Assembly (NCBI RefSeq): GCF_029962835.1
Contig: NC_080577.1
Span: 3,224,001 to 3,288,000 of the forward strand
Reading direction: 5' to 3'
DNA from: Magnolia sinica
Taxonomy: Eukaryota > Streptophyta > Magnoliopsida > Magnoliales > Magnoliaceae
DNA length: 64,000 nt
Shown here: positions 32,170 to 45,800 of the stretch, one piece after another
Numbering within the stretch: the stretch's first letter is position 1
Layout of the letters: each line of letters starts with the position of its first letter
The notes under the pieces: model-generated
The model's database searches: none
What the model was told of the DNA's origin: nothing
What the model saw: the letters and a program-made list of their open reading frames with translations, nothing else
Position numbers and translations under genes: made by a program

Positions 32170-35100
32170 CAGTAGTGAAGAAGTTATTCGCGGCGTTGAA
32201 GATTGGGTTCGCGGACACGTGGCATAGGGTCCTACTGGAGCCATTCATCTGGTGGGTCCCACACTGAAGATACCCCTGCTCAAACTTCAGGCTGGTGTAT
32301 TCATTGCAGAGCCGTTTGTGCGTGTGGAACATAGACGATTTCCATGTTCTCTATCCGTCCGTTTTGCTGTAGTAAGCATGTATGCGTCTGATAATGAAAG
32401 AAGCTAATACGATTTGCAGAATCTGATAAGCTCCCGATCAACGGACTGAATCTTCACCAGACATGCCACGTTGTGAGGTGTGGCACGAATCACCATATCA
32501 TGTCATCTCACACGAGAAAAGAACATGAAACAGACACGTGAAGTCTGAAGAGTTCTTCTGAGAAACGCAACTCGAGCAACACGTGTGCACCACAGCGCCT
32601 CCATATCTAGTACTGTTCACGTGGCACATATTCATGATGATATACAAGCTGTTCGGTCTCCCCCATCATCGGTTCGCCACACCAAAACCTGCCTTGAATT
32701 GGCCATCCAAATCGTCCAATAAGCGAGTTTTTTTTTTTTTTTTTACCAAGTTACGGACTGTCCAAGCAGTGTGATATTTTGTTTATGGCCCATTCACGAT
32801 TTGGCTTACCGAATGAACGATTCCAATCTCCATTCTTCCCACGTGTGCAGCAATGAACGGTACTGCACGTGCCTAGAACAAAGACCTATTACTTAACCAC
32901 ACACTCTTAGTATATGAGAAAGTTAAAAATTCTTTATAGGCAGTGTGTAGTGCGCTGCATTAAGCGGTCCACCTTTGAAAATAATGAAAATTGTGAGCGG
33001 CAAGTTGAGTTTTGGAAACTTTCAATGTTCCATCCGTTCATTCTCTTAACCGAACAAATGGTTCAAGTAAGGCCCACCTTCGGTGATCGAAATTCTTACA
33101 CATGCTTGTTGGGGTATTTCGATCCTAACCGTCCGATTGAACTCTTTTAAATAATGTAAAATTGATTGTTATTCTCCATTTTCCCTTATGGGTGCCACAA
33201 GCAGTCCACCAGAGTTTTGCACTATTTCCTATGGCGTGGCCCACCTGAATTTCGGATTGGCCTGTTTTTATTATCAACGCAAAACAGATGATGGCCAACC
33301 ATAACGACGGTGTGGATTCCTGCACCACCCATGCTTTTACGTTCAACCAAACTCAACGGAGGACATTATTCCCAATATCTGGCAGTTTGGTACACTCAAG
33401 CTTCAGTAATTAAGTCCATTTTTTCTGTCTTGTCCCCACCGAGGATGGGACCATTTCCTAAAAATCTTCCAGATTAGGAGATCCTCGCCTCTAATTATTC
33501 AACATTTCCATTCGAATGTGAACCAGTGCTGCATTTCTCTTCCAAACTGTCCACAGTGTAAGCCACATATAGCAAGATTAGATTTGTAATAAAGAGGATT
33601 TTAGATGGGCCTGGTCCATCCACAGCAGGATGCAACGGACCGTGATTTGATTTGCTGACTCACTCATCAGAATTCAAAGGCAGAGTATACAGTACAAAGC
33701 CTCAGGTGACACGTCCTACAATTTCTCAGTATCAATATCTGTGACTCTGTTGTCGGTGCTGTATGCACATGAGCTCATCTCATCTTCCAATTCTTTAATG
33801 ATGTTAGAACATTTTGATCATGCTTTGATTAGTTATGATTAGTTGTCATCCATTCATTTTAAAGGGCCAAGCTAGCAAGAGGCCTGGTCGTATGAGAGTG
33901 TCTTGTCATACCCAACGGCCACGTGAGGAAATGTACATGAGATCCACCTGTCCATCAATCACTGTCGCAGCCACACCACCGGAAACCGTGCAAAATCATA
34001 TTAAAAATCATTTGTCGTTGCTTACGTAAGCTTTGGAATGGTATAAACTTTGGGACGTTGATTGGTAAGTTAGATGTTGGATGGAATAGACGCACCACAA
34101 CGAACCCCAAATTAGTTAGATTGCAAGTGTAAATCAAATCACAAGTGATGGTATTGCAATTCTCCTCTATTTGGAATGCAATAAGGGTCTGGTTGGTTTT
34201 TAAATTTCCTATAAATTTGAAGTAAATAAGTTATTAGTATTTTTTTAAGGTGTTGGTCTAAACAAGAATTAAGTAGGTAAAGTAAATTATAATAATTACA
34301 TTTTTATATTATAAAAACTATCATTTTTATAATGATTTTTTCTAACAAAATAAATAATGTATCAAAATTATTATTACAGTTAAATGTAAGTAATCTGACC
34401 ACATAAAAGTAAATACTCATTACCCATTTATAACCATTCATCACTGTCATTGGAAAACCAAACATTAAATAGACACGGTAGGAGGAAAAAGTAACCGAAG
34501 ACATTTCCATGTGGTGGAAAGGAAATTGCATGGTCCATTGCATGTGATATGATCACAAGTGTTGTTTGCTTGTCTAACGGTAAGGAGGGTGTAGTCCATC
34601 GAGTGTGCCTACGAGAATTTACTGTTCCTTTTTAAAGTCTGAAAATGCTTATGTGAGGGTGGGACTGTTTGGTTTTTTTTTTTTTTTTCTATCCTCTGTG
34701 TTTATATGAAAAAAATTGATACTTTGTCAATATGTGATCTATGATACACGGGCACTTAGGAGTTGCATACATGACATGCAATTAAGTCAAAATTTAACAA
34801 TTTATCTTATGGTTGCAAGTTTAGATTTATCAAACATCCTACACTGCCTATAACTCTCCCATGTGCCAGCATGTTCATCTAGGCCCACCAATGTGCCAAC
34901 ATGGCATTCGGGCATCAAACATGAGTTCCGCCGCAATTTTTTGTAAAGAAACCAAAATTTACGCATGTGTTTCACCTTATGATCACAACGGTCGATTTTC
35001 TGTCTGGAATACACGCAGTGGTAGATCTAACTTTCTTTGGTACAGGTGGCCTGGTAACTTATCATTTTGGACCATCCATCTTATTACCCCTAGCATAGAT

Positions 35101-38100
35101 GGGAAATGAGTTAAAATAAGCATTGATACAATCATCTTAGCCTTCTGATTAGTTGCCTTTAAACTGACGGTAGATAAGAAAAGCCGTTAATGGTCAAACA
35201 CCCAGTACTAGAAATTTAAGAAAATTGTCGGATAGGATTGTCCAATGGAAATGTTTCTTTAAACTTGAGCCATCCATGATAGGGCCTACTGGACAGATGG
35301 CCCCGATTCACAAATTAACCTGCCAAATGGAATGTGGAGTAATGGTCGTACCATACTCCGGTTCTAATGACTCATCTGCTCCGGTAGGGACCTGACCAGT
35401 AACCACTTGGAAATTCGGATATCAAAGTTACATGGCCCTACAATGAATTATTTATTACATTCATACCTTTTATCCGAGTTATCATTTTCAAGCATGATAT
35501 TGATAACAAAAAGAGTCATATCCAAAGCTCAAGTGTACCACACCACACCATAAAAAACAATGGGAAAGTGACCGTCTCTGTTAAAACATTCTTAGGTCCA
35601 CCGTAATGTTTATTTTCCCTTCCATCAGTTTACAAGGTCACCAGGACACCTGGATGAAAAGGAAAAACAAATATTATATAGATCCAAAACTTTTGTGACC
35701 CTAAAAAGGGTTTTAATGGTAGACGTTCAATCCTCTACTGCTTTTTAAAGTATGGTCCACTTGATCTTTGGATCAGTCTTATTTTTTTGGCTCAAGCTCG
35801 CCAAATGGACGGATGGTTTGGATATAACACATACCTCGTGATGGGACCCATGAAGCTTATTGACGTCAACACACCAAACAGATCGGTGGTGGATGGTACA
35901 CCAGCCAATCGGCTTCCAACCACTGTACTAGGCCAAACACGGCAATGGTACAGAAAAATGGCTAGATATTGGACGGTTCAGATGTTTCTAGCTCGAAAAT
36001 ATTACTGGTGTCACCGCCAAGTCTACAGCCTGGATCAACTAATCATGCGCCCCACTTGTAACAAATGGACACATCTCCCGTTGTCCTGACGCATCAGGGC
36101 CTTATAATTACTCAGCGTAAAATGGCTGCCACCGGTCTTCAATGTCCACGTTAAATGAATGGCTAAGATTTGAAAAGCTGCGGTCAAAAGGAAAAATAAA
36201 AGTAAAAAAATACCAATGGCAGGACTTAAGAGAGTGGTAGGCTATCTAACCCACGTGGATTAAATCCAAGGCCGCTTCACTCGTCAGGTGGGCCACAATC
36301 TACAAATCAAAAGAGATGGTTAACGAGAAAAAACAAACGTTATAGCCACCCACTAGTTCCGGACACTGCAGCCTGAGCAATGAAACGGCCTTCTTTTTAA
36401 TGCCAGAAGACGTAATCAGTGTGGCCCACCCATGGAAAGCTCGTATCATAAAAACGTGTGCCATATTGGATGGTAGCAGCTCCACACGCTCTGCAACGTC
36501 TGGCTTCAATCGGGCATCTTGTACATGCCCTGGTCCCAAAAATTAGATGGGGCCCACTCGGCAGGCGAGCTACACATGCATATCTGTCCGTTGAAACTGG
36601 CCCTTCTGCCGCTTTTGTAGCCGTTTAATGACTTTGTACCGTGTGTCGTGACTTTTGGGTGAAAGCACCTACATGGTGGGGTCCTCATACACGGATGTTC
36701 CATTAGTGGCATCCATGCCCAGCATAAAATGGAGCACGTCAAGTGCTTACCATCCACCATGCAGAAGAGGGTCCCACCGTTGATTCCCGACAGCCGCTAA
36801 CCACGTGCACGGGACGGTGCCGTTGCCCTCGGTGAACCGGCGACTGCCGGTTTATTCGGGGCCTTGCCTGTATGATCTTTTGCGTTTGCTCCGTTGATTG
36901 CGCTCGAGACTTGAGTCGGGGAATAAAGCGTTACTGCCCTCAACCCTTTTGACTGGGGTGAGTTATTTGATACTCTGACAGTCTAATACGCTTGATACTC
37001 AGTCACCCATCAAGCCAAATAAAACCCACTAAATTGTCGAACCCACTGTCTCCAAGTCCCAGAATAAGATTGCTTCAATGATCCTAACCGTTAACTCGGG
37101 AACACTTGATTGCTGAAATGGGTCCATTGGAAATTTATCATTTTAAACCGTCCAATCGATCTCTGCCAATCCAATAGTCAACTATTCAAATAACTAATGA
37201 TCCATCTGAACTGCGACCCATTATGAAATTTTTGAGTAGAGTCTTAGTGACTGTGTACCATCTATCACACTCTGCCGGAGCATCAAATCTTCTCTTTTTT
37301 CAGTGAGGAGTAATTTGATACTCTAGTAGAGCGTCTCTTCATACACAGTAATAAACTAATCAAATTGTTAAACCTATGGATTCTGAGTCGGGGTCCTGAA
37401 ACCATATTGGTTAAACAATCCTGACATCTGGCTCATGCATACTCGTTTGTTAAAATATGACCGTTGGATTTTTCTTTTCACTTTTAATCGTCCACTAAAT
37501 GACTACCAATCTGACAATCAGATAAGGATTTAACTTTATGTACATGACACATCGAAACTGGGACCACGATGTGGACAGTTCAATTTGAAAAACGTGTAAT
37601 TTCTAAGTTCTATCGTCCACCAATCAGGCCTGCTAAAACGGCCGTTGATAACCAACCAAAGGGATTTTCTTTTTATTAATACAATGTCTGCTGGCAACGC
37701 TCTCGCCAGTAGACTCGCTCAATCTGTTCGCCTCTTCAGCCTCACCATACGACGATCTAGACCGCTTATCCAGAAGTACCTACGGTGGATGATAATAGGT
37801 ACAATTTCAGTAATCGGAAATCTCTTAACTCATAAGGAAAAACGTAAACAACAGTTCCGAAAGGCAGTGTTTAACTTAGCTTAGCGTGAGGGTGAATGAT
37901 CTCGGATCAATGACATTATTTTCAAATTGGTCAAATACTCTAGATAATTGTAGATGAACGGTCTTGATCATCACTTGGTGGGGCAGAAGAGGTGGATAGG
38001 TTAGTAAAGAGCTTGCCAGAAAACCCATATCATTTTGTATACTTCGGCAGAAGTTGCGTTTGTCGGGTTGTCGGGTTCAAAGATCATGTGCAGCGCAATC

Positions 38101-39590
38101 TCATGCGTCTCGAAAGTGAATTCTGTGACCCGCTGGCAGGGCATGATAATCACCCGCATCCACTCAAAAATCATAAAGTTGTATACTGGGACTGCATATA
38201 ACTCAATCTAAACCGTCAATATCGTGGACCCAAGGTAGATGGACCCGTAGGCCCAAAATCAGACTGACGGGACCTTTCTACCTTCTGATTAATCGGTTTA
38301 TGTTGGTTGAAACATGTCCACCAGTCAGTCAGTTACAAAACCAGTTGGAATGAAATTTTCGGTTTGTTTATGACCCACCTAAAGTGGGTCCAACATTTGA
38401 GTGTTTCACAGTTGAAATTGAGCCACGTGGATTGAACGTGTACGATTTCTATGTAGGCGTATGAACCATCAGTCTTCCATTTATAAATTAGTGTATCCCT
38501 TGATTCCTGGAGGGATTAGACGGGAAATAATCAAATACGTCGAGCGTACTGTAATCAACGTACGTACAAGCTATGTGAGTCTCACCGTGATGTATGAATA
38601 CATCAGATCAGTGTGAATATCCAAGTCACAGTACCAATATGCCCCTCATGGTAATAAATTTTCGCATTGATTGGAGACTTTGACTGCCCAATCTCTGTGA
38701 ATTTTCCTGGAGAAATTTGAACCGTTATTCTAATGTTCCACTGATAGGTTAGCTAGAACGTCCATCATAGCTCCTTTTATTTCAGGATGTCGCCGATCCC
38801 TATACTGTCCATCCAGATCAACGGTCTAGATAATCAAATATGTCTTCCATATGTACATTGAAGAGGAAGATTCATAAACTCATATGAGGCGTACTCTATG
38901 CTATCATTTTTCATGTTGATTTTTACAAATATTCCACAGGGAGTAATTTCAACGGACGCCTTGTGATTGTACGCATAGCAATACGGTTACGCTTATTTAT
39001 GTATCCCATCTCAAATGCAGCATGAGCAAAAAAACTAACTAATTATAAGATTAGAGGACACCAATTGGACGGTTAAAAATGAAGAATATATCCAATGGTC
39101 CTATTTCAGCAAGAGTCCCTGAATCAAAGGTCATGATTGATTAACCAATCTGATTATCGGCCTACGGATAAGCGACGGTGGGTTTCACAATTTAGTCGGT
39201 TTAATTTAAATTACACTACAAGACACATGTGATTTCTGACTGCCTATGTATCAAACGTACCAGATGATTACGCTTCTCGCAAATCAACGATGGCTACCTA
39301 CGTATTTTTCCATTAATACGGAGGTTAACTTCGTAATTTAATCATAAAGACAACGGGCCGAAGTGGAAAGGTCAGGTAGAGAAACACGGCGGTAGAGAGT
39401 GAGTGCGGTCCGTTAAAGAAGTGTCTACTTTTTCTTTATCTGACCGTACGCTCACACACTGGACAGGTCAACCAACGGCTATGCCTTTTCCACGACTTTC
39501 AGCGGAGGAAGCGGAGATGATGATGGCTGGTTCTCTGCATGCTCTCTAGGCGTGTGAAAACAAGACTATCAATCATTGAACATAAGTCAG
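32170..39590. other. Gene-free repeat-rich region
   Basis: 7.4 kb without a recognisable gene. It holds degraded foldback-family copies near 35440-35870 (core TGATGGGACCCATGAAG) and a family with ends TTTGATACTCTGGCAGAG (about 34716 and 36966-37320). The 79-codon frame near 37645-37884 has no recognisable domain. Confidence 0.45.
36966..37287. mobile_element. TIR element with TTTGATACTCTG ends
   Basis: Left end TTTGATACTCTGACAG. Reverse complement of the right end is TTTGATGCTCCGGCAGAGTG. The inner arms pair (TACTCAGTCAC against GTACACAGTCACT). Related left ends lie at 31219, 34716 and 37315. 322 bp, no coding. Target duplication not found. Confidence 0.5.
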
Positions 39591-39599
39591 GCGCGAGTT

Positions 39600-40735
39600 C
39601 CCTCTGACCCAAAGCTTTGTGGGACCCACCATAATGCATGTGTTATTTCCAACTTCTCCTTCAAATATAAGCAAAGATTAAAAAATCAAGTGGGCCACAC
39701 CATATGAAATGAATAGAATGAGACACCCGCCGTTGAAACCTTACTGGACCAGATAAGTTTTTGATGCGGCTGATAGCTTATTTATCCTTTCATTGTCCGG
39801 TTGCATATATATAAACATTATATTAAGTGTACTTGGGTTTTAGATTTACTCTTTTTTTTTTTATATAGATTTTCAGACATGAGCTGAAAAAAAATGATGA
39901 AATGCAATGGACCCATTGATCTTTAGGTCAAAAGGTAAATTCTCATCCCCATAAACCTATGACACCATTCAGACCGTCTTGGCCATTGAGTTAATTAACT
40001 TTTTCTAATGTGAATCCGACCCAACGAATAATTGGTTAGGTATTGTGCCAGAGCTATGACTCTGCTCTGCTCAGGTCTTTTGGGACCCTTTTGGTGGGTG
40101 TTTGTTTTTTTCATTTACACATAATTATTAATAAATAGATAATGATTATTTACCCTTTAATTACGACATTGGTTATGAGGTTGACATGGATGGTGAGCTT
40201 GTCTGCAAAGATTTCCATTTCATAATATTGAATTTGTATAATTTTCATATATAAAAATTATGGGGCCCACCATAATAAGGTTGATATGAAGCTCAAGTGG
40301 ACCACACATGTGAAAATTAAATGCCTAGCTCCAAAAACTTCTCAGGGACTACCAAGGTTTTGGATCAAGTAGATATTTATTTATATCCTTCGTATTTGTT
40401 AGTATGATCTCATGAATGGGTTGAAAAATAAATACATATTCTTCTTAACCCTAAGAAGATTTTAATTTTGAATGGTAAATGTCATTGACACCCTTATTTT
40501 CTATGGTGTGGTCTACTTAAGCTTCCAATTTGCCTCATTTTTGAGCTCACGCCGTATAATGAGATGATAAAATGGATAATAGACAGATCACATACATACA
40601 TTAGTATGGGACCCACAAATTTTGAAAGTATGTAAGCCATATTCCATTTCATAGTTTGTAGCTCTTTTTTTCCTTTTAAACAAATATTCTTTGAAAGTAA
40701 CTATTAACACACATACACACACACACTCTCTCTCT
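39600..40735. repeat. Degraded foldback-family copies
   Basis: GTGGGACCCACCATAATGCATG at 39620 and CAATGGACCCATTGATC near 39908 look like the two cores of one copy. TGGGGCCCACCATAATAAG at 40261 and TACATTAGTATGGGACCCAC near 40600 look like those of another. Ends are not defined. Confidence 0.45.
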
Positions 40736-40756
40736 CTCTTTATATATATATATATA

Positions 40757-41062
40757 AAGAGAGAGATGCTCACACACAACTAGTTGGACCATTCAAATTG
40801 GTCCAATTAGTTGTGCATTAAATTATAAAAATTATTATTTTTTATTTATATATAATGTCCACTTAAGATAGAGTATGTAACATCAAGTCTTGTATATGTA
40901 CAACAAAAATATATGCTAAAGGTCTACATTGTTTATCAAATATGAAAAACTAGTCAAATTTTATTTGCAGAAAATTAATAAATAAAACTCATCATTGAAC
41001 ATATATATGAAAGTTGAATTTGAATGGCTAGAATGGATTTTTAACAACTTGCTTTTCTAGTA
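40757..41062 (+). mobile_element. Micron-like element, copy 1, beside (TA)n
   Basis: Begins after (TA)8 (40741-40756) with GATGCTCACACACAACTAG and TGGACCATTCAAATTGG. Includes GCATTAAATTA, CATCAAGTCTTGTATATG, GTTTATCAAATATG and ends near CTTGCTTTTCTAGTATA. Colinear with the reverse complement of 43204-42932. No coding sequence. Resembles rice Micron elements in being bounded by TA microsatellites. Confidence 0.65.
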
Positions 41063-41299
41063 TAAAAATATCATACTATTGATCATACAAAAAATATTTT
41101 ATGTCATTCACATGATTAAAAATAACCTCACCTAATTATCAGACTAGATGTTTTACACATGTGGTGCATTACTTAAATACATCACACATGTACTGCATGT
41201 CTCCTCATCCTATTTACCAGGGGGAAAAAGACTATTCGTCCTCTCCATCTCTCTTCATTTAATGCTATCTCTTCTTAATTAATGCCATCTCTACCCCTA

Positions 41300-41800
41300 T
41301 ATTATGGTAAGCTAGGTGAAGCCCGCTATGGCGTTTGTGATAAATCTATCCCGATCCATCAGTTTTTTTAGATTATGTTAGGACATACGTTCGAAAAGAA
41401 GGCATATCGAAGGATCAAGTGGACCACACCACATGAGTAGTGGGGATTTATAGCCTACCGTTGAAAACCTGTTTGGGGCCACAAAATTTTTAGATCAAGC
41501 TGATATTTTTGTTTTCCTTTCTTACGAGTCTATGTGACCTTGTGAACAGGTTGGATGGCAAATAAACGTAGCGGTGGGTCTTTGGAAGTTTTCAACAGCT
41601 AGAGTTCAATCCCCTCTGCTTTATGTGATGTGGTCCAATTGACCATCTAATCTACCTTCTTCTCTATTTTCTTTTTCTTTTTTTAAAAATAATCTGTCAA
41701 AATAGATAAACGGTGTTGATAAAATATATAGAACACGTTGGCCCAAAGAGCCTCCAACATGACCGTTCATCTTAGATAGGTCCGGTGGGATAATACCCAA
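41300..41800. repeat. Foldback-family copy, ends unclear
   Basis: Family words in order: TCTATCCCGATCCATCAG, AAGTGGACCACACCACATGA, CCTTGTGAACAGGTTGGATG, GATAAAATATATAGAACACG. The terminal arms do not pair well. Confidence 0.4.
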
Positions 41801-41833
41801 TGTGCACCCTCTTTTATGCTACTTTTCAAATGA

Positions 41834-42345
41834 GAGTGGACTATGTGTCACCGAGTAATATGTGAGTGGGTGTTACCTTGACCGTATGGGGCCCACCTTG
41901 ATGAATGTATTGTATATCCATGTTGTCCATCCATTCTTTCATCACATTTTATGCCTTGATGCCGAAACTTAAGAAGATCCGGACCTAAAGTGGACTACAC
42001 CGCTAGAAACAATGGTGATTGACCATTAAAAACTTACTGTGGCCATAAAGTTTTAGATTAAGTTGATCTTTGTATTTTTCCTTCATCCAGGTCTATCTGA
42101 CCTTATCAAAAGGTTAGATGGTAAATAAACATTGCAGTGGGCCATAGGTGGTCCCTAAGTAGTTTTTTATGATGAGCATTAAATAAACACAGTTTCCAAA
42201 TATGTGGTCCACCTGAGAATTGGATATGCTTAAGTGTTGAGAACAAGTCCTAAAATGATCTATAAAAACTGATGGACAGGGTGGATGTATAACACGTTCA
42301 TCAAGGTGGGCCCATGGTCAAGGTAACATCTAATCCACCCCCCTT
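41834..42345. mobile_element. Mutator-like miniature TIR element, copy F
   Basis: Left arm TGTTACCTTGACCGTATGGG then GCCCACCTTGATGAATGT. The reverse complement of the right reads TGTTACCTTGACCATGGGCC then CACCTTGATGAACG. These arms are nearly identical but the outermost 15-25 bases differ, so ends and target duplication are uncertain. Confidence 0.6.
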
Positions 42346-42858
42346 TGAAAACACATGGAAGAGTACCAATGCAATGGAGACTATCAAATGTTATACCAGA
42401 TCATGGTAGGATGGGCCACAAAAGTTTCGGATCACGCTAATATTTTTGTATTTTCAATTCAATCTGCAATTTTTCCTATTATGTGGCTACTAGAGTTTTG
42501 GATTTGTCTTATTTTTGGGCCCCTATCTAGACACGATCTAAAAAAACTGATAGACAGATTATATTTATCACAAATATCATAGTGGGCCTACCAGCTTCCT
42601 AAGGCGGGAAGTGGCGGAAGGCCAAGAGGCATTTTGCGTCCGGAACGTTTCAAGTGGTAGAAAGGGGGAGAGAGCACTAAATGTGGAGAGAGGAAGGAGG
42701 AAGAGGTTTGTTTCCCGGGAAAAGGTAACATGACCATGGAAGGGGTGCCCCTGTAATGGTTTTGGATGTTGTATCATATGGATAAGAAATCCAATCAGTT
42801 AATCAAATAGAGTTTTTTTTTTTTTTTTTTTTTTAAATTTATTTTACTTAAATGATAT

Positions 42859-42861
<3 letters not shown>

Positions 42862-42931
<70 letters not shown>
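42862..42931. repeat. (TA)35 microsatellite
   Basis: Uninterrupted 70-base TA tract, the left boundary of Micron-like copy 2. Confidence 0.97.
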
Positions 42932-42934
<3 letters not shown>

Positions 42935-43204
42935 AAGTAATTATTAATTTTCCAATAATTTAGTTTTAACTTACATGTGTAGATTCAACTATAAAGTCCA
43001 TTTAAAAATTTTTGACAATTAAAATTTAATTAATGGGCCATGTTTGATAAACGAACCAGATCTTGACATGTGTTCCCAACATGTCCATGTAATACTTGAT
43101 GTTGCGTGGCCATTCATAGTTAGGCATTACATATAGATAAAAGGAGATATTTCAGTAATTTAATGCCCCCCTAGTTAGGCTAATTTGAATGGTCCAACTT
43201 GTGA
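42932..43204 (-). mobile_element. Micron-like element, copy 2, enclosed by two (TA)n tracts
   Basis: 273-bp unit sitting between (TA)35 (42862-42931) and (AT)24 (43207-43254). Its reverse complement reads GCTCACAAGTTGGACCATTC, then GCATTAAATTACTG, CAACATCAAGTATTACATGG, GTTTATCAAACATGG and ends CTTTTC, matching copy 1 in order. Insertion into, or growth from, TA repeats is the hallmark of Micron-type elements. Confidence 0.7.

Positions 43205-43206
<2 letters not shown>

Positions 43207-43254
<48 letters not shown>
43207..43254. repeat. (AT)24 microsatellite
   Basis: Uninterrupted 48-base AT tract, the right boundary of Micron-like copy 2. Confidence 0.97.
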
Positions 43255-43258
<4 letters not shown>

Positions 43259-43504
43259 AAAAAACAAAAAACAAACTTAACCCATTTGCATCCTAGAAAT
43301 ACCTTACATGGCCCGTGTCTGCCTGATAAAAACCAACGTGCCTAATAAATGAAATACACCGACCCTTCCAACTCACAAGCTTTAGTAGATTGTGCTGGTC
43401 CACGTGCATTCACATTCCAAACCATTAGTTTGATGGCCCCACTTTAGATAGGCCACGGACCTTTAATCAGACTGCTTCATTGATCGAATCTTCTAACTAG
43501 AAGG

Positions 43505-44494
43505 TGTTGAAAATCAGTGGTTTTTTAAATAATAAAAATGAAAATTTGAATTTTTCAAAATTTCAGGATTTTCCTGCCAAAATGTTTTTTGAATTTTTTG
43601 AATTAAAAAGTACAGTATGTGTGCTTTGTCCCACATTGGAAATGTGAAGAAAACCTTTGTGGTCTATATGTAAACTTGTGAAGAGTATTCTTACTTGGAG
43701 TTTTTGGAGGAGATGAAACACGGGTTGCGTACGCATTGGAATGCACACACGTGCGCTCGGGCACGGGCGTGGGCAATGAGCCAGTGTGGCTATAGTGGCG
43801 CTAGATGACGCATTTTGCACTGTGCGATCGCGGTGCAATAGGTCTGGTCAGAACCTTAGGGCGGTGGATTTGAAAATCCGAAATAAGTCTGGGTTTTATA
43901 GGTGACTGAGAATGGTTGGATCTTAAATCTGAAACGTACAGCTGTTCTAAAAACAGATAGCCACCTTAAAAGCCACAACGATCTGAAAATGAACCGACCA
44001 AGATGATCCAACGGTCAGATCTTCTGATTTGACGACCAGAAATGTCTGAGATTAATGGACAACGGTCAGAAACGTTTTTCAAACGTTATAGACCATTGAA
44101 TACCACACAACAACGGTACTATACCTGTTGCATATATAAATTGGACCATTCCAGTCCGATTTCATCATCTCAATACACCATCTCTCTCATCAAATCAGAT
44201 ACGATCCGTAGCTCCATTCTAAAATACTTAAAATATCTCCACCGTCTGAGTCTGCCAAAAAAAATTTGCTGCGTTAAAATTGTTCCATAGTGGACCTATC
44301 ATGATTGTTGCACGTTGGATCCAGATAAGGCTTATCTTATCCTGGAAGCAATTTGCCTGTAACCCATTAGCAGTTGATAATGGGGCAAATCACACTTTAA
44401 AAATGGCGTATTTTATACGTAATTTAGCCTAGTGAAATATTTTTTCGATTTATTTTTTTATATTTTCGGTGTATCCAAACGTAAATTCCCACCA
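43505..44494 (+). mobile_element. Probable solo LTR of a copia-type retrotransposon
   Basis: Starts TGTTGAAAATC and ends TTCCCACCA (TG...CA). The pentamer GAAGG flanks both sides (43500-43504, 44495-44499) as a target duplication. Inside: TTGTCCCACATTGG (43627), a word common in plant retroelement LTRs, and a promoter-like GCATATATAAATTGG at about 44129. No partner LTR or internal region adjoins it, as after LTR-LTR recombination. Boundary choice depends on the 5-bp match, so moderate confidence. Confidence 0.6.
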
Positions 44495-45289
44495 GAAGGC
44501 CCTACCCTCCAATTAATAGATTATTGATCATCAAATGTGGACAACTCACAATTTCTCAAACTAATTACCATCAATTTGACTACCACAAACTAGAAAATTG
44601 TTGCACCATGTTCATTGCAATTTTCTGTTAATCTAACATCCAAACTACAATCCGTTTGGAGGGTTCAGATTGAAGTGTGTGGGTACTACCTGTGTGATGT
44701 CCGTGTGCATAGATACACGTTGCCATGCTCCGCTAATGTATCAAATAACGTACTCGACATAGAGATGTGAACGTATAAGGGCGTGTCGGGTACCCACCGT
44801 AAAACGTATCACCAATGCGATTTATACAGAGATTGGACGTTGCATGCGACTTGCAAAACGTGCATGCATGTATGTGCACATATATCATGTGTCAAAAAAA
44901 TGAATACAGTGTATCGTGTGTTACCCGTTTAAAAAATGCATATAATATGTCATTTCTCAAGCCTCACTCATGCACGTCGAGGCACGTAATGCTTAATCTA
45001 GGACTTTCAAACAAAACCCTATTTATCTTTCAGAACTAATCATATACAGTGGGCCCCCCAAAGTGTAACCTGTTTAGAACGTCCTAGTCATGTGAATGGA
45101 TGGACAAGACCATAAAGATAGACGGTCTCAAAAATCATAGTCATCCGCTCATCCGGTGGACCACAGTTTTTTTTTGGGAGTCAGATTGACGGTCATCCAT
45201 TGATTTCAGTGGCACGGCCAGACTGATAGTTGTTTGGCCTTGTTTTCACACCCCGCAATCGGATCTCTGTAGTGCCCAGTTTGCATTGA

Positions 45290-45800
45290 TTAGATGGAGG
45301 TGGATTGCCGGTTGACAAGCCCTAAGCCACTGCTACTGGACAGTGCTCTGTCAGCCCCATCATGATGTGTGTTCTATCCATGCTGTCCATCTATTTTTCC
45401 ATGCCATTCTAGAGCTTAGCCTAAAAACGAGATAGATTAAAAATTTTGGTGGACCACAACCCAAGAAATAATAATGATTGAAGGCCCAACATTAAAGATT
45501 TTTGGGTGCATAAAAGTTTTGGATCCAACTGATATTTGTGTTTTCACTTCATTTCAACCAGATGTAAAATATTATAGCTGGCCCTAAGAAGTTTTTAACG
45601 TGGGCATTCATTCACCAATGTTTTTCTATGATGTGGTCCACATGTGATTTGGATCTACTTCATTTTTGGACTCCTGCCTTAAAATAATATCCAAAATGGT
45701 TGGACGGCATTAATAAAATGTAGTGGTCCCGAGACCACCTTCCACTAGCGGCCTCACCACTAGCCGTGTCAGTATGCAATCGGCGTCGTCCCGACCAGAT
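45290..45800. mobile_element. Mutator-like miniature TIR element, copy M
   Basis: Left GGAGGTGGATTGCCGGTTGA, core GCCCCATCATGATGTGTG. The right reversed reads CCGATTGCATACTGACACGG and continues with CTAGTGGTGAGGCCGCTAG. Pairing is clear but indel-rich. Ends approximate. Confidence 0.5.

Noticed and set aside
37645-37884. 79-codon plus-strand ORF with basic C-terminal part
   Set aside because: No promoter, homology or neighbouring exons recognised; length is within chance.
39400-39560. Possible small exon-like GC-richer patch
   Set aside because: No conserved motif and no consistent splice sites.
41834-42345. 9-bp target duplication for copy F
   Set aside because: Candidate flanks do not match; only the arms are supported.
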